Source: Fistularia commersonii (lineage: Eukaryota; Chordata; Actinopteri; Syngnathiformes; Fistulariidae). Taken from it: DNA of 64,000 bases. The DNA is taken from NCBI GenBank assembly GCA_037954325.1, contig JBBMNZ010000003.1, positions 1,475,465 through 1,539,464 of the forward strand, written 5' to 3'. Made by a program: the position numbers and the translations under genes. Each line of letters opens with the position of its first letter. Position 1 is the stretch's first letter. The notes beneath the pieces are model-generated. The model had not been told where the DNA came from and searched no databases. It worked only from the letters and a program-made list of their open reading frames with translations. Below are positions 62,538 through 64,000 of the stretch, one piece after another.

Positions 62538-62672
62538 GCCTTGTTTCTCTACCTGCAGGTCCTTCATGTCCTTCTCCAGACGGAGTCTTTCAGAAGTTTC
62601 GGTCTCCAGCAGCTGGGAGGCCGACTCCCCGGTGTTCCTCTCGTCAGCGAGCTCTGATGACAGCTCAGTGAT
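12166..62672 (-). CDS. myo18a: MYO18A-like unconventional myosin XVIIIa, tail half of gene (20 exons, two alternative ends)
   Basis: Twenty minus-strand segments translate, in order, to the coiled-coil tail of myosin XVIIIa, including [52 protein letters not shown] and [13 protein letters not shown]. Each has an AG acceptor and GT donor, and the codon phases join without a break. MYO18A is a class XVIII myosin with very weak motor ATPase. It is reported to bind actin, to co-assemble with non-muscle myosin 2 and to bind GOLPH3 at the Golgi; the rod seen here drives dimerisation. The motor and PDZ parts are outside the window. Teleosts may carry two co-orthologues, and I cannot tell which this is. 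The spliced length here is 772 codons with the distal last exon and 1200 with the proximal one. Confidence 0.95.
12876..13541. mobile_element. hAT-like non-autonomous transposon
   Basis: The left end reads CAGGGATGCCCACACTTTTT and the right end, inverted, reads CAGGCGCGCCCAATACG, so the termini share CAGG....CCCA. Flanks are ATTCATAG on the left and ATTTATAA on the right, 6 of 8 identical, as expected for an old 8-bp hAT target duplication. The GATCGCGATCGAC subterminal block is typical of such elements. I see no transposase. Confidence 0.7.
13822..13827 (-). terminator. Candidate poly(A) signal for the long-tail transcript
   Basis: AATAAA on the minus strand 327 nt after the stop at 14154, and the first such hexamer downstream of it. 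It would give the proximal last exon a short 3' UTR of about 350 nt. Confidence 0.4.
14154..15606 (-). CDS. myo18a: myo18a proximal last exon: long Ser/Arg/Lys-rich C-terminal extension
   Basis: The acceptor is GTTGTGTTCTCCTAG. The first base completes an Arg codon begun in exon 17273-17151, then 483 residues and TGA. It starts [13 protein letters not shown] and has many Ser/Arg-rich RRSxS-type sites. Around residues 265-305 is an ordered-looking block with [19 protein letters not shown]. Residues about 335-435 are an RS/poly-Lys and (S,D,E)-rich tract, and it ends [13 protein letters not shown]. Long striated-muscle MYO18A isoforms (Myo18A-gamma) with an extended C-terminus have been described in mammals; this exon probably encodes the fish counterpart. 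No intron donor precedes the stop. Coding potential is strong: open for 1.45 kb in sequence with higher GC than its surroundings. Confidence 0.85.
15607..17150 (-). other. myo18a: Intron before the proximal last exon
   Basis: No repeats of note and no coding segments recognised. It ends in a good polypyrimidine tract and TAG at 15607-15608. Confidence 0.7.
17151..17273 (-). CDS. myo18a: myo18a exon: post-rod linker ([15 protein letters not shown])
   Basis: 123 nt, acceptor CGTCATCAG, donor GTGGGT. Encodes [20 protein letters not shown] followed by [20 protein letters not shown], one of the most recognisable MYO18A segments. It enters with one base completing a codon and leaves with two (AG), which fits both downstream last exons. 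It is the branch point of the two C-termini. Confidence 0.95.
20717..20761. repeat. 11-bp tandem repeat, about 4 copies
   Basis: Four consecutive copies of CCATCTGAAGG, almost perfect, lying in an intron. Recent local duplication is the simplest explanation. Confidence 0.9.
21270..21406 (+). mobile_element. L2-like LINE 3' end
   Basis: Contains CTGGCACAACAATTTCCTTC then GGGATAAATAAAGTTGTT and an ATCTC-type tail. The same block recurs at 32010-32332, 53256-53371 and 62838-63012. 5'-truncated. Confidence 0.7.
22206..22261. repeat. (AC)n microsatellite
   Basis: About 28 uninterrupted AC units, which read as (GT)n in the myo18a transcript. Confidence 0.95.
24493..24537 (-). CDS. myo18a: myo18a 45-nt exon ([14 protein letters not shown])
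   Basis: Acceptor CACATCCAG, donor GTGAGG. It begins with one base that completes Ser and ends with two bases that need T for Thr, giving [16 protein letters not shown]. Mammalian MYO18A has [12 protein letters not shown] at this place. Length is a multiple of three and both borders have the same phase, so skipping leaves the frame open. Confidence 0.9.
24538..25294 (-). other. myo18a: Intron, no coding segment
   Basis: Contains a 27-nt T run at about 24944-24970 and otherwise ordinary AT-rich sequence. Confidence 0.6.
25295..25434 (-). CDS. myo18a: myo18a coiled-coil exon, end of rod ([13 protein letters not shown])
   Basis: 140 nt, acceptor TATTAG, donor GTACGT. Encodes [20 protein letters not shown], then [19 protein letters not shown] and NEDLIN. 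This is the last heptad-bearing exon and closes in an acidic stretch. It ends with AG, two bases of a split codon. Confidence 0.95.
25522..25707 (-). CDS. myo18a: myo18a coiled-coil exon ([13 protein letters not shown])
   Basis: 186 nt, 62 codons, phase 0 at both ends. Acceptor TCGTGCAG, donor GTAAGA. Encodes [19 protein letters not shown], then [16 protein letters not shown] and [13 protein letters not shown], matching the late rod of MYO18A. Only 87 nt of intron separates it from the next exon. Confidence 0.95.
25708..27395 (-). other. myo18a: Intron, no feature recognised
   Basis: AT-rich sequence with short homopolymers only. I see no exon or clear repeat. Confidence 0.5.
27396..27533 (-). 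CDS. myo18a: myo18a coiled-coil exon ([14 protein letters not shown])
   Basis: 138 nt, 46 codons, phase 0. Acceptor TGTAACAG, donor GTGAGA. Encodes [20 protein letters not shown], then [20 protein letters not shown] and QVKRLE; the [12 protein letters not shown] block is highly typical of MYO18A. Confidence 0.95.
27534..30220 (-). other. myo18a: Intron with one inverted-repeat element
   Basis: Contains the element at 27794-28090. The remainder shows no exon or recognised repeat apart from an A run near 29936-29949. Confidence 0.5.
27794..28090. mobile_element. Short inverted-repeat DNA element (TTTCCAGACTAT family)
   Basis: The left end has CCGTCATTTCCAGACTAT and the right end GCGGCTTATAGTCTGGAAAT, inverted relative to each other. 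Same family as 38342-38631. Non-coding internal sequence. Common in teleost genomes; superfamily not certain. Confidence 0.65.
30221..30304 (-). CDS. myo18a: myo18a coiled-coil exon ([12 protein letters not shown])
   Basis: 84 nt, 28 codons, phase 0. Acceptor TTGTTTCAG, donor GTAAGT. Encodes [20 protein letters not shown] then EKQEVQEK. It is the shortest phase-0 rod exon here and could be skipped in frame, but its 28-residue unit keeps the heptad register, which suggests a constitutive exon. Confidence 0.95.
30305..32463 (-). other. myo18a: Intron with an L2-like LINE end
   Basis: Contains the LINE fragment at 32010-32332 and T runs near 31060 and 31540. No exon recognised. Confidence 0.55.
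32010..32332 (+). mobile_element. L2-like LINE 3' end with (TTATC)n tail
   Basis: Repeated CTGTGCAATATTTCATTTC upstream, then CTCTGGCACAACAATTTCC and GGGATTAATAAAGTTGTTC and four TTATC units. The upstream half is shared with the fragment at 43565-43800. Confidence 0.7.
32464..32580 (-). CDS. myo18a: myo18a coiled-coil exon ([14 protein letters not shown])
   Basis: 117 nt, 39 codons, phase 0. Acceptor CTCCTATAG, donor GTAGGT. Encodes [20 protein letters not shown] then [19 protein letters not shown], matching MYO18A almost residue for residue. Confidence 0.96.
36737..36778. repeat. (AT)n microsatellite
   Basis: AT dinucleotide run with one interruption. Confidence 0.9.
36897..36926. repeat. 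(GT)n microsatellite
   Basis: About 15 GT units, which read as CA in the myo18a transcript; not adjacent to an exon. Confidence 0.9.
37503..37616 (-). CDS. myo18a: myo18a coiled-coil exon ([16 protein letters not shown])
   Basis: 114 nt, 38 codons, phase 0. Acceptor GTGTTCTAG, donor GTCAGT. Encodes [20 protein letters not shown] then [18 protein letters not shown]. The [11 protein letters not shown] block is diagnostic of class XVIII and related class II tails. Confidence 0.95.
37617..38811 (-). other. myo18a: Intron with an inverted-repeat element
   Basis: Contains the element at 38342-38631. The remainder is AT-rich with no exon recognised. Confidence 0.55.
38342..38631. mobile_element. 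Inverted-repeat DNA element with internal acidic ORF
   Basis: The left end is TACCGTAATTTCTGGACGAT and the inverted right end is TACTGTAATTTCCGGACTAT. An open frame on the plus strand at 38404-38631 gives an acidic stretch with [11 protein letters not shown], which may be a relic of the parent element's protein. TA flanks are possible. Confidence 0.65.
38812..38958 (-). CDS. myo18a: myo18a coiled-coil exon ([15 protein letters not shown])
   Basis: 147 nt, 49 codons, phase 0. Acceptor TTTCCCAG, donor GTAGAG. Encodes [20 protein letters not shown], then [20 protein letters not shown] and REIAQLKNQ, matching the [15 protein letters not shown] region of MYO18A. The exon starts GTGAGAA, itself a donor-like sequence. 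Confidence 0.96.
39132..39236 (-). CDS. myo18a: myo18a coiled-coil exon ([15 protein letters not shown])
   Basis: 105 nt, 35 codons, phase 0. Acceptor AACGTCTAG, donor GTACCG. Encodes [20 protein letters not shown] then [15 protein letters not shown]. The donor is a weaker match to consensus than its neighbours. Confidence 0.95.
39237..42321 (-). other. myo18a: Intron, no feature recognised
   Basis: About 3 kb without a recognised exon, long repeat or microsatellite. Scattered short ORFs lack similarity that I can see. Confidence 0.5.
42322..42432 (-). CDS. myo18a: myo18a coiled-coil exon ([16 protein letters not shown])
   Basis: 111 nt, 37 codons, phase 0. Acceptor TCCTCACAG, donor GTAAAA. 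Encodes [20 protein letters not shown] then [17 protein letters not shown], matching the RQTHSKEMESRDEEVEE region of MYO18A. Confidence 0.96.
43401..43498. repeat. Foldback hairpin with T-rich and A-rich arms
   Basis: A perfect 20-bp stem pairs 43428-43447 (AAGGTTTAAGATTTTGAGAT) with 43458-43477 across a 10-nt loop. It is prolonged by a T/C tract on the left facing an A/C tract on the right. Confidence 0.9.
43565..43800 (+). mobile_element. L2-like LINE fragment lacking the extreme 3' end
   Basis: Shares GTGCAATATTTCATTT, TTGTGCACTCCTTA and ACACTTTATAGTTTAT with 32010-32332, but the CAATTTCCTTCGGG terminus is missing. Confidence 0.55.
43937..44029 (-). CDS. myo18a: myo18a coiled-coil exon ([15 protein letters not shown])
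   Basis: 93 nt, 31 codons, phase 0. Acceptor TTCTTCTCAG, donor GTATGT. Encodes [20 protein letters not shown] then [11 protein letters not shown]. The exon begins GTGAGAA, so acceptor and donor-like motifs abut. Confidence 0.96.
44182..44215. repeat. (GT)n microsatellite close to a 5' splice site
   Basis: Reads (CA)n in the transcript and starts 29 nt into the intron that follows exon 44351-44244. Confidence 0.95.
44244..44351 (-). CDS. myo18a: myo18a coiled-coil exon ([16 protein letters not shown])
   Basis: 108 nt, 36 codons, phase 0. Acceptor TGGCCACAG, donor GTCTGT. Encodes [20 protein letters not shown] then [29 protein letters not shown] is present in mammalian MYO18A. Confidence 0.95.
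44352..46623 (-). other. myo18a: Intron, no exon recognised
   Basis: AT-rich with an A run near 44969-44985. An ORF at 44995-45207 on the plus strand shows no family resemblance and no supporting context. Confidence 0.5.
46624..46747 (-). CDS. myo18a: myo18a coiled-coil exon ([15 protein letters not shown])
   Basis: 124 nt; first base completes a Lys codon, then 41 codons, leaving in phase 0. Acceptor TGTGTCTGCAG, donor GTAAAC. Encodes [20 protein letters not shown] then [20 protein letters not shown] and E. Confidence 0.95.
46748..47155 (-). other. myo18a: Intron containing T and GT tracts
   Basis: 408 nt with a T run at 46969-46986 and the (GT)n tract at 47117-47147. No other feature. Confidence 0.8.
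47117..47147. repeat. (GT)n microsatellite abutting a 5' splice site
   Basis: Reads (CA)n in the transcript and begins at intron position +9 after exon 47310-47156, directly behind the donor GTCAGT. Confidence 0.95.
47156..47310 (-). CDS. myo18a: myo18a coiled-coil exon ([14 protein letters not shown])
   Basis: 155 nt; 51 codons plus two bases (AA). Acceptor TGTCTTGCAG, donor GTCAGT. Encodes [20 protein letters not shown], then [20 protein letters not shown] and [27 protein letters not shown] is identical to mammalian MYO18A as I recall it. Confidence 0.96.
47340..47530 (-). mobile_element. LINE 3'-end copy, inverted relative to 50180-50305
   Basis: About 120 bp, including CAGATTGTAGCTCATAGCTA and GAGATGTTTGTACC, is the near-perfect reverse complement of 50180-50305. 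Lies in the intron 3' of exon 48092-47965. Confidence 0.75.
47751..47860. mobile_element. Partial copy of the TTTCCAGACTAT inverted-repeat element
   Basis: Shares CTGAATATAAGCCG.ACCG, the GGTGCCCA-like stretch and GAGATTTACACAGAAAC with 27794-28090; only one end is present. Confidence 0.5.
47965..48092 (-). CDS. myo18a: myo18a coiled-coil exon ([13 protein letters not shown])
   Basis: 128 nt; first two bases complete a Gly codon, then 42 codons, leaving in phase 0. Acceptor GATTGGACAG, donor GTGAGT. Encodes [20 protein letters not shown] then [20 protein letters not shown] and RR, nearly identical to mammalian MYO18A. Complementary LINE copies lie in both flanking introns. Confidence 0.97.
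48895..48985 (+). mobile_element. tRNA-like interspersed repeat fragment
   Basis: Has CTGGTTCGTTTCC followed by TGTGTGGAGCTTGCAAGCTC and GGGTTTCCTCCGG. This order is typical of a widespread fish repeat with a tRNA-like head. Same family as 55836-55960, covering a more 3' part. Confidence 0.55.
49285..49641. mobile_element. Deleted Tc1-like transposon, 357 bp
   Basis: Terminal inverted repeats ACTGCTCAAAAAAATAAAGG and GAACACTT at both ends, next to TA. The internal ends (ATGATCAATGGAAATCAA, GTGGGATTGACTTGGAGTTA) resemble a full-length fish Tc1-type element that I recall, with the transposase part missing. Confidence 0.75.
50180..50305 (+). mobile_element. LINE 3'-end copy, inverted relative to 47340-47530
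   Basis: Contains GACTGCAGATGGAAATTAGC and CACTGTCCTGATAAACTTT and ends in an AAAC-rich tail. Mirror partner of the copy across exon 48092-47965. Confidence 0.75.
50550..50680 (+). mobile_element. LINE 3' end with (ATCTA)n tail
   Basis: Reads TTTTTGCACTTCTGATTAGA, then GACAGTAAAGTTGAATCTAA and ATCTAATCTA, a common teleost L2-type terminus. Confidence 0.6.
50838..50895 (+). mobile_element. Fragment of a common teleost repeat
   Basis: CATTTGGCAGACGCTTTTAT then CCAAAGCGACTTACA. This motif is very frequent in fish genomes; I do not know its class with certainty. Confidence 0.6.
52262..53371 (+). mobile_element. L2-like LINE end interrupted by an RTE-like insertion
   Basis: The left part 52262-52322 and right part 53256-53371 together form one L2-like end (compare 62838-63012). 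The interruption repeats ATTTCTTATTCTCCCT on both sides. Confidence 0.8.
52323..53255 (+). mobile_element. Chimeric RTE-like LINE insertion with 16-bp target duplication
   Basis: Encodes [20 protein letters not shown], then [20 protein letters not shown] and [19 protein letters not shown], typical of the region after the reverse transcriptase. The 3' part ([12 protein letters not shown]... GRRMLELE) occurs twice, at about 52593-52690 and 52985-53072, and the whole ends in GAA repeats. Identical 16-bp flanks at 52307-52322 and 53256-53271 mark a single insertion event. Confidence 0.8.
54230..54465 (-). mobile_element. RTE-like LINE fragment
   Basis: The minus strand encodes [18 protein letters not shown], a segment just downstream of the reverse transcriptase in this family, and upstream sequence matching 58970-59060. 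Confidence 0.65.
55836..55960 (+). mobile_element. tRNA-like interspersed repeat fragment
   Basis: GGCGGCACAGTGGCGCGGTA then GTTAGCGCTTCGGCCTCACA, an A-box-bearing head typical of fish repeats. The B-box region is degenerate and no cloverleaf forms, so it is not a tRNA gene. Confidence 0.65.
57181..57212. repeat. (GT)n microsatellite close to a 5' splice site
   Basis: Reads (CA)n in the transcript and begins 23 nt into the intron after exon 57346-57235. Confidence 0.95.
57235..57346 (-). CDS. myo18a: myo18a coiled-coil exon ([16 protein letters not shown])
   Basis: 112 nt; 37 codons plus one base (G). Acceptor GTCCACCAG, donor GTCAGC. Encodes [20 protein letters not shown] then [17 protein letters not shown]. 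The acidic DDDD end is followed in the next exon by GGEWRLKYE, as in mammals. Confidence 0.96.
58550..59530 (-). mobile_element. RTE-like LINE copy with reverse transcriptase remnant
   Basis: The longest RTE-like copy here. On the minus strand 59371-59135 encodes [28 protein letters not shown] and [21 protein letters not shown] is the reverse transcriptase catalytic motif and LHQGSALSP is the preceding palm motif. Stops and frame breaks on both sides show it is dead. The 3' end is at about 58550. Confidence 0.75.
60190..60465 (-). mobile_element. RTE-like LINE 3' fragment
   Basis: Shares CACTACATCCATAAATCCAC, CTCCTTGGTCC and GGCAGTTCCAACCTCATCAT with the copy at 58580-58690, in the same orientation. 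Confidence 0.65.
60774..60807. repeat. (GT)n microsatellite
   Basis: About 17 GT units, intronic, not near an exon. Confidence 0.95.
62339..62394. repeat. (AT)n palindromic tract
   Basis: Two AT runs flank TTGAATTACAA, so the block can fold on itself. Confidence 0.9.
62496..62536. repeat. (GT)n microsatellite close to a 5' splice site
   Basis: About 20 GT units; reads (CA)n in the transcript and begins 17 nt into the intron after exon 62672-62553. Confidence 0.95.
62553..62672 (-). CDS. myo18a: myo18a coiled-coil exon, first visible ([16 protein letters not shown])
   Basis: 120 nt, 40 codons, phase 0. Acceptor TTGGAATTAG, donor GTAGAG. Encodes [20 protein letters not shown] then [20 protein letters not shown]. 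Mammalian MYO18A has [16 protein letters not shown] here. Earlier exons, including the motor, lie to the right of the window. Confidence 0.96.
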
Positions 62673-64000
62673 CTAATTCCAAGCACACAGACAAAGAAAG
62701 AAACAAACACACACACACATTTTCATACAATAGTTGAATCATCACTACATTTCAACAATGGAACAAAAAATTAACATAATATTCATAAGTCTCTTTTAGA
62801 TAGATACTGCAATATCTGATTAGCACATAAAAACCTTTGTACTTAAGACCTTAAAACACTTGATAGCCTTAACCTTGACATTTTATATTTTATTGTATTT
62901 CTTTCTTATTCTCCCTCCTTCCTACTATTATCTATTATTGTTACGTTTTTGCTTGAAACTCTGGCACGACAATTTCCTTCGGGATACATAAAGTTGTTCT
63001 CATCTCATCTCAAAAATGAACAGGGTGTCTCTCATAAGAATGGTCGTTTCATTAAACATTTTCAGTTCATTCCTTTCTTTCTCTCCAGTTGATTTCAATG
63101 TATTTCCTATTGCATGTTCTTCTTTGGAAGTGTCTGGGTGATTTTGTTGATTTTTGAGAACATTTCGAGTAATCTGAGGCCAATTTTAAAGAAAAAAGAA
63201 GTAAAAGAAAATTGACAAGATATATATACAAACATATGCCATACTACAATTAATGTGTGAGTAGACAATAAGTATATATTTTCAACAAACAAACAGAAAA
63301 AAAATCACAGAGTAATATTACATGTAAAGACAGTGGAATAGACATCATTAGTGTTCAGCTGAAATCCCCAGATCAATATATGACAAATGAGAAACTTGAG
63401 AAGTGACACACAAGATCACAAACCCCCCAAAAATACAGTGTACGCCGAGCAGACAGCGTAACGCTGCTTGTGGTTCACAGGAATGTGTCAGACAGAAGAT
63501 GAAATGTGATGCTCTGCTGAGCAAATGCAACACAATTACTGTCATTTCACTGTCATTTGTGCACCTCAGAGCCGGGAACGAAAGCGTGCTGCATTCAGAT
63601 AAGTTACACATTGAACATGTAATGATGACAACAATAGCATATGTGAGACTGGGATTTTTTTTTTCCAAAAATAACTTTATTTTTCATGGAAACACCTGCA
63701 TGTGTTTTAATGTAACAATTATGGAAAATACATTTATTGGCATCCTTTCTAAAGGCGTGGAAGAAACTACAAAAAAAACAACAGTGTTCAGTAATTGAAA
63801 AGCAAATCTGTCTAACTGTTTAAAGTTGATCTCATATGCTATCTTTTATCAACGTTTACTCAATTCTCGCTCTTTTTTTCCTGTCATTTCTTGGAAAGGT
63901 TATTGTTTATTTTTGTTATTCCATTTGCCTTTTTAGTTGAATAATTTGAAAGGTACTGTTGATTTCAATAGTTATATAATATTTACATTTTAAGAGGAAT
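62673..64000 (-). other. myo18a: Intron upstream of first visible exon
   Basis: Contains the L2-like end at 62838-63012. No further coiled-coil exon is seen on the minus strand up to the window edge. Confidence 0.55.
62838..63012 (+). mobile_element. L2-like LINE 3' end
   Basis: CTTGATAGCCTTAACCTTGA through CTCTGGCACGACAATTTCC to an ATCTC tail. It serves as the uninterrupted reference for the split copy at 52262-53371. Confidence 0.75.

Larger units (their letters stand above)
57347..62552 (-). other. myo18a: Intron with RTE-like fragments
   Basis: Contains LINE fragments at 58550-59530 and 60190-60465, a (GT)n tract at 60774-60807 and the AT palindrome at 62339-62394. No exon recognised. 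Confidence 0.55.

Overview
The window is vertebrate genomic DNA, most likely from a teleost fish. Protein-coding information occurs only as short exons with GT-AG borders and long introns. The background is rich in GT/CA and AT microsatellites and in repeats of types common in fish genomes: RTE-like and L2-like LINE 3' ends, a deleted Tc1-like transposon, a hAT-like element, and other terminal-inverted-repeat elements. There is no sign of prokaryotic gene organisation.

One gene is recognisable: the 3' half of MYO18A (unconventional myosin XVIIIa) on the minus strand, running from 62672 down to 12166. I placed 20 exons by matching translated segments to the MYO18A coiled-coil tail and checking splice sites and codon phase. 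The first 16 (62672 to 25295) encode the coiled-coil rod. A 45-nt exon follows (24537-24493), then the post-rod linker with the [13 protein letters not shown] block (17273-17151). The gene then offers two phase-matched last exons. Exon 15606-14154 adds a 483-residue Ser/Arg/Lys-rich extension with its own stop. Exon 12334-12166 adds a short acidic tail that resembles the usual MYO18A C-terminus. Both routes keep one open frame: 2319 nt (772 residues) with the distal exon, 3603 nt (1200 residues) with the proximal exon. The motor, PDZ and N-terminal parts lie beyond the right edge.

Layout: 1-8344 is intergenic with repeats and no recognised gene. 8345-12165 is probably the 3' UTR of the short-tail transcript. 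12166-15606 holds the two alternative last exons, separated by a hAT-like element with a degenerate 8-bp target duplication. 15607-62672 is exons and introns. 62673-64000 is intron sequence upstream of the first visible exon.

The most useful observations concern RNA processing and repeat history: the alternative termini, a skippable 45-nt exon, CA repeats just inside four introns next to the 5' splice site, two exons that begin with a donor-like GTGAGA, inverted LINE copies around one 128-nt exon, and a chimeric RTE insertion nested in another LINE with a 16-bp target duplication.
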